Origin: Odontocerum albicorne
Taxonomy: Eukaryota; Arthropoda; Insecta; Trichoptera; Odontoceridae
Assembly: GCA_949825065.1 (NCBI GenBank)
Contig: OX463849.1
Coordinates: forward strand, 38,655,852 to 38,719,851
Direction: 5' to 3'
DNA: 64,000 nt
Positions 53,545-62,944 of this stretch are shown here, piece by piece (position 1 is the first letter of the stretch; each line of letters begins with the position of its first letter). Position numbers and translations under genes: made by a program. The notes beneath the pieces were generated by a model. The model saw nothing but the letters and a program-made list of their open reading frames with translations. It had not been told where the DNA came from and did not search any database.

Positions 53545-53650
53545 GGCGCGCTGTGCTACTCGTACTTCCCTCGGGTAACACAAGCATTCCTTTTTGCTTA
53601 GTATTCGGGGATACAAGCGGTACCCATGACTTCGGTCATAACTTTTATTA
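53545..53650 (+). mobile_element. SINE-1 fragment carrying an excision-scar-like insertion
   Basis: gcgctgtgcta, then CTCGTA, then cttccctcgggtaacacaag and acccatgacttcggtcata. Sister copies have gctgtgctacttccctcgaa (15605) and gctgtgctactcccctcgaa (18204) with no insertion. Confidence 0.8.
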
Positions 53651-53749
53651 AAAAGAAAGACTTCACATTAAATTTAGAAGAGGAAAAAAACTTGTAAAAA
53701 ATATCAGTTCTGGGTCGGCTACACCTATTTTCCCATCAGCATTTATGCT

Positions 53750-53965
53750 CAGTCAAGAGCTGCACCCAGCATCATCGTCCTGTCGTGCAGCTCTTGACTG
53801 AGCATCGTGACTCCCATTATAGCCATTGACTACTACTATCCATCCATCTTTGCACTCCGCGGTTTGAAAAGCATTTGTTACGTGTAGTCCTATTGCGTCT
53901 CTCGCTTGGCTAGTCCATCGCATGAGGACTCTTCCTCTTGTGCGTCGTCCTTCTACGATTCCAGT
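53750..53965 (-). pseudogene. LINE-e C-terminal fragment
   Basis: Minus frame: VTGIVEGRRTRGRVLMRWTS, QARDAIGLHVTNAFQTAECK, DGWIVVVNGYNGSHDAQ. Compare RWTDQ and GSHDTQP at 21120-21270. This is the post-RT tail of a LINE. 53754-53800 also holds a short direct repeat of gagctgcac/gcagctcttg with inverted symmetry. Confidence 0.65.
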
Positions 53966-54444
53966 TACCATTCTGTTAGTGATTCTCAGTTATTCGAGAA
54001 TGGATGCATTAGTTCGCCTTACCGTCCATGGAATTCGTTATATCCTCTTTCCTCTCGTTCGTAACTCGTTATCTAACACATGTATAAACGTGTCAGGACA
54101 ACGGCGGTGGCACATCTCTTACGTATTTGTAAAGGCGGAATGTAGTAGTAGAAGATAAGATGAAATTCGGCATCCACAAATAATAATTAAAGTTTTCGTT
54201 CACTCCAACTGGTAATAATAATAAGATATCTTGCTTCTTGTTCGATTCCTCGTGACTGAAGGTCGTGATCTCTCTGATACATCTGTCCATGACGATTCTT
54301 CACCTCTCCCTAGTTTGCCCCTCTCGGAATAATTCCTTCACTAAGCTCCCTGCTGTGTTCCTGGCTTGGTAAGTAAATCGAATTGGTGGTTCCCTCCCAC
54401 TGCCTTCGAGTTTTTTCCAAAACTTAAAACTCTCTGCGTACTAT

Positions 54445-54690
54445 ATGATAATAATAAAATGATAATATATATAGTGCCGTTTAGAGAGTAAACTCCTCAA
54501 GGCCGCTTTAACCTAATAATTTCGAACCTACTCATACGTCGTGATAAGACCTTCCAAAAAGGAACGTCTTCAAGTGCTTCCTAAAACGGCACACGCCATC
54601 CATATCTCTGACACAGAAGGCAGACCATTACATAACAGGACCAGCAACCACAAAAGCTCAATCATAGTACTCCACCCTATTGGATTGATT
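54445..54690 (-). pseudogene. LINE-c 3' end
   Basis: Minus strand: SFCGCW-type residues, DMDGVCRFRKHLKTFLFGRS, YHDV stop, then 3' UTR with ttgaggagtttactctctaa and cggcactatata, ending near attattatcatttt. Confidence 0.7.
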
Positions 54691-54719
54691 CGGAATAACC
54701 AATTTATTAGATGAATAAT

Positions 54720-55080
54720 AAATCGACCTAAAAGTTATACCACTCAGATTCGAATGATACAATTGAGATATCCCATTAAGATACTTGTATACAAAGAAAA
54801 AGTTATACTACTCAGATTTGAATGATACAATTGAGATATCCCATTAAGATACTTGATACAAAGAAAAAGTTATACTACTCAGATTCGAATGATACAATTG
54901 ATATATCCCATTAAGATACTTGTATACAAAGAAAAAGTTATACTACTCAGATTCGAATGATACAATTGAGATATCATCCCATTAAGATACTTGTATACAA
55001 AGAAAAAGTTATACTACTCAGATTCGAATGATACAATTGAGATATCCCATTAAGATACTTGTATACAAAGAAAAAGTTTG
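54720..55080. repeat. 68-bp tandem repeat, five units
   Basis: Units of aaaagttatactactcagat, tcgaatgatacaattgagat and atcccattaagatacttgta. One unit has a 3-bp insertion (gatatcatccc), one lacks 2 bp. It abuts the LINE-c fragment, so the unit may come from LINE-c sequence. Confidence 0.88.
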
Positions 55081-55258
55081 AAATCAATTCGTTCACGACA
55101 CTTAAGCAAGTGTAGACTTTTTAGAAGCGAACCAATATGGCAATATTGGTGACTACCATACATCAACCTAACAGCTGCACTGAAAACAGTCGAAAAAATT
55201 GTGAGTGAGGCAAACTAGAATAAATATAATTAAATATCCCACATCAAAATAATTAATA

Positions 55259-55314
55259 AGAGTTATTATTTCCCTTGTTAGAAGATATCTTCTAACAAGG
55301 GAAATAATAACTCT
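55259..55314. repeat. Perfect 56-bp palindrome without spacer
   Basis: The arm 55259-55286 (containing ttatttcccttgttagaaga) is exactly complemented by 55287-55314, with the centre at gat|atc. Such a structure is either a recent inverted duplication or an assembly artefact. Confidence 0.92.
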
Positions 55315-55319
55315 AAGGG

Positions 55320-56810
55320 TTTAGAAACCTGATGAAACCGTATAACCAATTGTCTATTAAAGGAGAGCTTACTATCAAGGCAGACAGAAACCAAGAATTG
55401 GAAAATTTGTCAAAGACAGTCTGTACAGAATCCCAAGTTGTTGTATGACGGATACATTCCGGTGAGGCGTGCAAGATATCCACAGAATGCGTCTCTAGTA
55501 CCACATCTTGAATATATCAACCATTTATTCTCAATAAAAATTATGACAAAATTATTACGTAGCAATGAAAATCAGAAGATTGTTTAGAAATATTTTCATT
55601 ATCAATGGATACGAACGACATCAATAAAAGTTACAAAACAGACTGTTGTTCATGCAATTTGGAGGATTACATTTTAGACACAAGAGTGTGAGACTCGGTA
55701 CGTATTATGTATAAATTGAGTACCAGACCACCGATGACCTCATTTCACATAACTTGATATCAATTATTATGCCGTAATGTGGCACACAGACGCTGAGCCA
55801 TTACGGAGCTGATGAAATGGTATCTACTCGTATAATAGTTTGTGTAACACTCTTATGGGTGGTGTGACCCGAAGGCGAAGATTTTGTCACTTGATAAATC
55901 TCAAGACCGATTAACAGAGAGTAAGTAATGTATAGTACCCGGCGGTAAATAATACACATCGGACTTAAGAAAGAGACTGTCAGACATAATCGGCTAACTT
56001 CGCTTTGGAGAGCGTCGTCTCTGTCATTCATACACGTGTTCCGTCGCGATTTGTCAGTCTAGATTTGTCGGACTGTTAGCGCATCGTGCGCTTTTCTTTA
56101 TTACATTTTACTATTCAAACTCCACAATCCACCTTCACTCACTTTTTCTTTACTTATATTGAAATATAAAATACAAAACGCGACTGTAATCTCCAATTCC
56201 CGCTGTCACCGTACAATCGTCGCTTGCAGTTTCCGCTTTCTATGAGTGACGCACTCTTGACTGTAATTCAAGCCTCATTCAAGTATGCCTAGTGCTAAGT
56301 TTTGCAAGGTCTCATCGATGTTATAAGTTGACAGGTCATAACTTACATTCATAAAATGAGTTAATTACACGCAAACGGTTTCTGGAAACAGACACTTTGT
56401 CCATTGTGATGTAATTTGAAGATATTGAAATTGAATCCACAAGCAACGCGAGTGACAGGAGTGTTGATAACTTAAGAAAATCTCATTTTATAATACTTTG
56501 AAAAAAACGGGAATAGGGGTTACGTCAGCGCTGCTGGTCTAATAGCGTAAGCGTGCTAGCTTCACATTCTGATCAGTATAGTTCGATTCACAGCGCAACC
56601 CGAATATCTATTACTTTTAGACTTTTAAACTGAAGTGCAATACATCGTGAAGAGTGACGAAATGACAATATACATGATTGGAAAGTACAGAGAACTATGG
56701 CACCACTTGCACTAGATTTGGAATTCACTATATGATTAATTTGAATGTAAAAAAAATACACTTCAAGTGTTTTAATATGATAGAAGCACATTTGAAAATG
56801 TCCAAATGTT
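55320..56810. other. No gene recognised
   Basis: The minus frame at 55313-55504 and others have no recognised domain. TACTCGTA at 55825-55832. Confidence 0.35.
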
Positions 56811-56814
56811 ATGT

Positions 56815-56985
56815 TGTATTGCATTACACTTTCGTTGTATAAAGTACAATATATCGGGTTTATCGTGATGTGGCGATATATTTGAACCAATCAAAAAGGT
56901 TCTTCAACCAAACTAGAACTCTTTTTTTTAAATCTAAGTACCAACGGTTATCGAACCAGTCGTCGAGCTGAAAGACAGACATAAT
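56815..56985 (-). mobile_element. SINE-2 copy
   Basis: Minus strand: gtctgtctttcagctcgacg, actggttcgataaccgttgg (B box), poly-A joint, and a tail ending gtactttatacaacgaaagt. Confidence 0.7.
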
Positions 56986-56992
56986 ATCCAAT

Positions 56993-57235
56993 ATGGCGGA
57001 GTATTAATTATGCAAGAGCTTTTGCCGTTGCTGGTCCTGTGACGCGAAATAATCTGCCTCTTGTGTCAGAGATATATGTGGCGTGTGCTTTTTTATGAAG
57101 CACTTAAAGGCAACCCTTTTTGGGAGGTCTTATCAAAATTTATGTGTGGGTTTGAATCCTAAGTTAGAGCGCCCTTGAGGAAATTTTGCTCTCTAAACAG
57201 CGCTATATAAGTTGTCCTTTTATTATAATTATTAT
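56993..57235 (+). pseudogene. LINE-c 3' end
   Basis: gccgttgctggtcctgtgac, gtgtcagagatatatgtggc, gaagcacttaaaggcaaccc and gggaggtcttatcaaaattt correspond to the RKHLKTFLFG region. The 3' UTR gttagagcgcccttgaggaa, ttgctctctaaacagcgcta and taagttgtccttttatt follows. Confidence 0.7.
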
Positions 57236-57239
57236 ATCA

Positions 57240-57640
57240 ACTAAGTCACTAAAATCGTCTATTTTTAAGTCTAATGTATTATAAAACAAATGGAGACTTA
57301 ACTCTCCTTGTAAACATAAAATATAAAATACGATGTAGTCTCAATCAATAACCCATACGATTTATAAAAGGTTATCCAATAAATGTCAAAAACACATTTC
57401 GGGATCCACAGGGACTCTGAAATTGATAACTAACCCGGGCCGGGCCACTCACAATATTAAAGCAATATAAAAAGACCAGGAACGATAAAATTCTGAATTC
57501 TATCAATTTATTATCATTGGACAGGTTTATACAAGGTGTCCCAAAAAAAGTATATGTGTTACACTTGGAATGATTATACATTCAGTATTTGTTAAGGTAT
57601 ATCTAAGAAATATGAAATATTAAGTTGATGTATGTGAGTT
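57240..57640. other. No gene recognised
   Basis: AT-rich; nothing that I can assign. Confidence 0.3.
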
Positions 57641-57644
57641 AAAC

Positions 57645-58088
57645 GTGGACGTGGATAAACATTAAGAGGAGCCGAATAAATGCTGTAGAAATGTGTGCAT
57701 TGAGAAGAATACACGAAGTGACAATGTATGACAGGATACGGAATGAAGATATAATGGCTAATTAATGTGTTAAGTAAGATAAAGAAGAACACGCTGAGAT
57801 GGTTTGGAAATATGAAACGAATGGAAGAAGAAACACTAACAAAACAGATATATAGTGCAAATATGAGTGGAAGGTGTATGAAACAAAGACCAAGGAAAGT
57901 ATGGTTAGATTGAGTGAATGATATTCTGAAAAAAGGAAACGTAGAAAATCAGAGAAATCGTAGAAGTTGTAAGAGACGGTGTATGGATGTAGAAGAGGCT
58001 AAGGATGTGTGTCGAGATTGGAAAGTCTGACGCTCTGTCATCTCTGCCTACTCCGGCAGGGAAATGACGTGATGGTATGTATGTACTC
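57645..58088 (+). pseudogene. LINE-a 3' end
   Basis: SRINAVEM-type start (ggagccgaataaatgctgta), YDRIRNE-like, then KKNTLRWFGNMKRMEEETLT, KQIYSANMSGRCMKQRPRKV, VNDILKKGNVENQRNRRSCK and RRCMDVEEAKDVCRDWKV. The 3' signature ctctgtcatctctgcctact and gacgtgatggtatgtatgt ends at 58085, next to a TACTCGTA octamer and the hAT element. Confidence 0.8.
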
Positions 58089-58096
58089 GTATTAAC

Positions 58097-58875
58097 CAGG
58101 GCTGTGGAGTCGGAGTCGGAGCCGGAGTCGGAACATTTTAGGCGGAGTCGGAGTCGGAAAAAATCGACCGACTCCGTTTAATTATTTTAACATTTTCTTT
58201 AATGAATAACGTTAACGTATGTGTTAACCAGTTAACCTCTCATCGTTTCATGCCTGATACTATTTTCCGCGCTTAAAATGATTAAATCAGATTTAAGAGC
58301 TTCCATAAATCCTGACTTAATAGAAGCAATTCTTTTTTTGAGATCTAATTCCATTTAGACCACGAATAGGAAATAAGATTTGTATAAAGTATATTTACTT
58401 TCAAAAATCTTATCTTGTGTTCTATTCAATATTGAATCAAAATAATAATAAAAAATATTAATAAGATTTAGTTAACGTATGAAAACAAATGAAGCAACCT
58501 TTTTATTTTAAAGTTTTTTCTTATTTTTTTTAATACCTACCTGTGTTGTTTTTCTAATTATTTTAAAAGTTTTATTTAATTCTTTTTTTAAATATTAATA
58601 TATATTTTTAATTAACTTAATGCGTATTGTTTATATATTTTTTTATTAAATTGTTTCATTTGTGTACGAATATAATTAATTTTTTATTTATACCTGTATC
58701 CATTATTGATAAGTCAATATAAATACATTAGGTAGTCACAGTAAATTATAAAATAAAATAAAAATTGAAGCCAGAGTCAAGAGTAGGAGTCGGAGTCGGA
58801 GTTGGAGTCGGAGTATAAAATAAAGCCGGAGCCGGAGTCGGAGTCGGTAAATTTTCATCCGACTCCACAGCCCTG
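58097..58875. mobile_element. Non-autonomous hAT element, copy 2 (779 bp)
   Basis: Ends cagggctgtggagtcggagt and its inverse; exact 8-bp duplication gtattaac at 58089-58096 and 58876-58883. Opposite orientation to copy 1 and highly similar, except for an internal loss of about 170 bp between cctgatacta and ttttccgcgc, where copy 1 has intact sequence. GAGTCG hexamer arrays are at both ends. Confidence 0.95.
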
Positions 58876-58884
58876 GTATTAACA

Positions 58885-60380
58885 GAAATTTTCAGTTGGA
58901 AATAAATCCACTAGATAATTTTGTATAGATGCAATGAAAGTGTAATAATACTTCATATTACCAACTATAGAAAAATAATCAAAATGACATATTAACTACA
59001 TAAAACCTATGGTGTATTGCCCCTGTAATATGTATAAAAATGTTGGATACTGGAAAGGTATGCAGATGGTTGTCAAATCAGCGAAATGGAATGGAGCGAG
59101 ACCCGGTGTGATACAAAAATGTGCCTCATCGAATATTTTCGCCTCCGATACATTCCTTCCTCCACGCCAACCATGTCCCATTACACGCTAGAATAATTGG
59201 GTTCACAACAGCATGCATAACTGTGCGAGATCAAATAAGAAACGGCACATTCCAGAAATTATCTAGCGCTTCAATACCCATTGACATTTTTTAGGGTTAA
59301 AATATTGGTCATGATTGATAGAATGTTGTTCCCGTGGCCTAGATGGTAAGGAGTATGTTTCCCAACCAGGGTTTAGCTAAAATTTCAACAAATCTGACTT
59401 ACAAGGTAGACGAGATGTATTGAAGTTTCCTAGTCTGCTAACAATATAGACATGTGACTTACAGGATAGCGATAGTGGCTTTCAAGATAGACTCCATGTA
59501 TTGAAGCTTCCCGTTCTGCTTACAAGTGTTATGGCCTTTTGCAACGAAAACACTTTTAGAATTTCAACTGTGTAGTTTTATTTGTATGAAGGTTGAATTA
59601 CATTGAAGTATAATATTAACAGTATTACATAAATAGTAATAGCTATAATCTTTACATAGTAGTGGCTTTAAGAATAGTGATGCTGCCTCAGATATGACGT
59701 CCTATTTAAAGCAAAGATAACTATACCACGACTCTTCGTTAGATTAGGAAGGAATATGTCGGGTATGTTATCCTTGCCCTTAAAGTCAAATCGATATCAG
59801 TGATTTATCTCCCTCGTCGCAGCTTCTCCCATTTAGTGATACCAAATCTTTATTGAATTTGGGGAGATAACCATCGGCGAGATGATAAACTTAAATAGAA
59901 TACATCGAGTAGGTTGACACTAATGTGATAACGCTAATATTTATAGGATCTAGTACATGGTTAGCATCGATAAGTTTGACAAGGGTTTACATAACTTATA
60001 ATATTTATTTGAATGTGGATAAGAACATCGATAAGATAACATCGGTTTTGGTGTTTATACCGTGTTACAGATAATGATAATATTTATAGGTTCTTAGATA
60101 AGTGGTACATTGGTTGCATAATATATTGGGGGTGAATGAGAGTATAGATAAGATTAACATGCGCTGGCAGTAGACACATGACACAAGACTATCTAGTGAC
60201 TTACGTAATACGAGTAGTGATAGTGAATTCCGTAATAGTGATAGTGAGTTACAAGAAAAACTGCATCTATCGAAGTTTCCCGTTCTGCATCAAAGGCAAA
60301 ATCATGGATACTTGATTGAGTGTTATAAGATTTTGAGCCATCATTATGACTGCTTAGAACTCCGCCAACAAATTTCTTTT
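58885..60380. other. Mostly unassigned; SINE-2 head at 59325-59385 and a loose repeated motif
   Basis: tcccgtggcctagatggtaa and cccaaccagggtttag mark a SINE-2 head. The motif tat.gaag.ttccc.ttctgc recurs near 59427, 59500 and 60266, hinting at an old long-period repeat. TACGAGTA at 60209-60216. Confidence 0.4.
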
Positions 60381-60384
60381 TATC

Positions 60385-60690
60385 AAAATACACATTTGAG
60401 AACACATCGGTTAAAACTGAATTCCACAATAATTCAAGGAAATACTTTTTTGCTAATCGAGTTGTGAAATCTTGGAACAAACTGTCCAATAGTGTAGGGA
60501 GTGCTGTGACATTGAACTAGTTTTAATCCATTTGGTGAAGTTCTTCGACACACATCCAGAATTGCTGTTCCAGTGGTGTTTTGTTTCTTTTAATTATTTT
60601 TCTTTGCTTTTTCCTCGTGGGTATATGATAGTTAAACTTAATTTCGATATTTAACAGCACTAATGCTGCCTGTCTATAATAATAATAATA
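60385..60690 (+). pseudogene. LINE-f RT tail
   Basis: ACACATTTG-type start (tcaaaatacacatttgagaa), THRLKLN, then NRVVKSWNKLSNSVGSAVTL and stop, aligning with 24805-24950. The 3' end runs into (TAA)n at 60678-60697, a probable LINE 3' microsatellite. Confidence 0.65.
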
Positions 60691-60824
60691 AAATATGGCC
60701 GAAAGACAGCGGCATTACATCGCAGCTAAAGGAAGGCATCATACTGTTATATCTGGTGGACATTATATTCCATACATAATTGACAGTCTAAATTATTGAT
60801 ATAAATATAATAAAAAAATATTAT

Positions 60825-60995
60825 TTATTTGTAAGTTTGATTTCCGTTGGAACCTATTTAAAAAAACGGGTAACAGTCTGGTTTTCATTCAGACCTCTTA
60901 AACATCATCTTGATTGGTAGTAAGAGATTGCCACATGGTAATAAACCCACCAGGTTGCACTATATACAACGAAGACGTAATAAAATAAAAGTGGA
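60825..60995 (+). mobile_element. SINE-2 copy, head truncated
   Basis: gtttgatttccgttggaacc, cagtctggttttcattcaga, cctcttaaacatcatcttga, agagattgccacatggtaat, aaacccaccaggttgcacta and tatacaacgaagacgtaata in order. Confidence 0.8.
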
Positions 60996-60999
60996 TAGG

Positions 61000-61770
61000 A
61001 AGAGGATCTTCTTGATGAGAGAAATGTCTGAAATTTGGCAAAACTTTAATTTAATGGTTATTTATTCCAGTTGGCAAGAGACGGACTTATTTAACCTGTA
61101 CACCGCGTTAAAAATCAAATTCCACGAATCCTGTGCGCGGCACAATTTCGGCGTTTTTCAATTTCTAAATTTAAACGCGTATTTTGTTTAGAACCACTGA
61201 TATTTGATTACACCACCAAGTAAACATGACATTCAAGTAATTTTCTGATAATAAATAATAGTCATTACTCTTAAGGAGACTCATTAAATAAAGGAGATAA
61301 ACTAAACATTACGTAAAATACACAAAGGAATGCTACGATCAAAGCAATGATTCATTACACTCACTGCGAATGCTGCTCGTATATAAAATATTTAGGTAAT
61401 ATTTATTTACGTAAGAGAAACACACCGCAGGACTCCGTACGTGACAGGTAATTCCGAGCGGCCATTCGAACATCAGTATGCGTCACGCATACTGACGCGA
61501 TAGCTGGAAATATTGAGAAACTAAAAAAAATCGGCGTTCTGTTTATTCAACAATATCTCATAAACTAATATATTATTTGACAAGGTTTTCAGAGATGTCG
61601 CTAGAATAAAGATTATTTTAAATTTTAGTTCCATTTTCATCCCGATTTTGTGTCATTCTTTTTAAGTATTTGTGATTTGAAACTTGGATTGTCGTCAGAT
61701 CACAGGCGTTTGTGCTTCCCGCGAGGAACATGTTAAAGAAATGGCGGAGGTTAATTTTTCTGAGTCAGAC
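61000..61770. other. No gene recognised; small palindrome at 61473-61495
   Basis: tcagtatgcgt and acgcatactga are perfect 11-bp arms around one base. The rest is unassigned. Confidence 0.4.
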
Positions 61771-61774
61771 CAAT

Positions 61775-62160
61775 CAAACTTTTTTTGTACTGTTTTCTTC
61801 ACGTTCGTAATGTATATTTGTTTTGTCAACCTTTCATCACCCATTCGTTCTACGTACCATTAACTACCTTATTTAATGAAATGTTTACATCATTTGTCTC
61901 TACACATGATAAACGGTCTATATTAGCTGCCTCATTAGGCTCATCGCCTGTTCTGAGACAATATACTTACACCCGTCATTTGTCTCGTTAATTAATATAT
62001 ATAAATAATGCAAAAAATCTGAGCTGCAGCCACTCGTGAGATCTGACAACTTTAGTACACATTACTCTTCTTCATCATATTTAATAGTCTAGTGTTTCGT
62101 TCACATTCATCTTTAATAGCTCATTCCGTATTCTGTCGAAACAAATACGGAATGAAGTAA
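61775..62160 (-). pseudogene. LINE-a pieces
   Basis: Plus text tttgttttgtcaacctttca and tcacccattcgttctacgta is the reverse of VERMGDERLTKQI. Farther right, cattcatctttaatagctca and ttccgtattctgtcg is the reverse of YDRIRNELLKMN. The intervening sequence is not recognisable. Confidence 0.5.
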
Positions 62161-62341
62161 ACCAGAAGTAGATTTTGCTTTATCTCGTTATGCTGCAATG
62201 CCAAGGATGGAATATTCATGATAAGAAACAGACAGACAAAACTTTGATAGAATCCAAATGATTATTGACAAGGTTATATCATGGTTTGCCGAATCGATGA
62301 AGCACACACACACGCATAATTCTTCGTAACTGTTCAATTAG

Positions 62342-62398
62342 ATCGATCATACTGTCACTAGAGTTGTATATCATACCGTCACTAGAGTTGTATATCAG
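62342..62398. repeat. Direct duplication of 27 bp
   Basis: Two adjacent copies of cata(c/ct)gtcactagagttgt with atat at the end. Confidence 0.8.
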
Positions 62399-62489
62399 GA
62401 TCATTTATTTTACCAATCTACACAGCTCTATGAAAATAAGGATATTCGTTGAAAAGGTTTACGTAACGCGTATAATTTAATTTAGATAT

Positions 62490-62640
62490 GCTCGAAGATT
62501 TTCACGGTTAATTCTACTAGTTTTAAAAAAAATTCAGAGCTGAGTTTGCTTAAATGAAGGCCGAAGTTCGGAAGGTGTTGCAGCCTGTCAATAAACATTA
62601 CCGAATTATTGACATCGCCCGATTTTAATTTAGTCTGAAA
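62490..62640 (+). mobile_element. FB-G copy, single arm plus loop
   Basis: tatgctcgaagattttcacg, ccgaagttcggaaggtgttg, cagcctgtca and accgaattattgacatcgcc match FB-G. Confidence 0.6.
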
Positions 62641-62795
62641 CCTGGAAAGTTATTTTAAGAATACATTTTTTAACATATTACGAACGCGGACAAGAAAAAA
62701 AAAACTATGGTTTTGAGGAGGAAAAAGAGTATCTACATTGTCAATATTTATTTAACTTCTAAGACTAGCAAACCAAAAAAGTGTTAAAAGTTATA

Positions 62796-62941
62796 CAGGT
62801 TGTCCCGTATTGAGTGAATCATATTTAAGGTGGTGATAGATTGGGTTAAGACTGCTACTGAGGTCAAGTTTTGATATTCTGGTAGGTCTTAACCCAATCT
62901 ATCACCCCCCTTAATATGATTCACTCAATATGAGACACCTG
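62796..62941. mobile_element. Palindromic MITE of the DD41D-type family (146 bp)
   Basis: Left caggttgtcccgtattgagt and right inverse caggtgtctcatattgagtg, with TATA at both borders. The two halves fold on each other almost completely. Both halves match the outer about 65 bp of the TIRs of the element at 47651-49668, including gtggtgatagattgggt and gacctaccagaata. Confidence 0.93.
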
Positions 62942-62944
62942 TAT

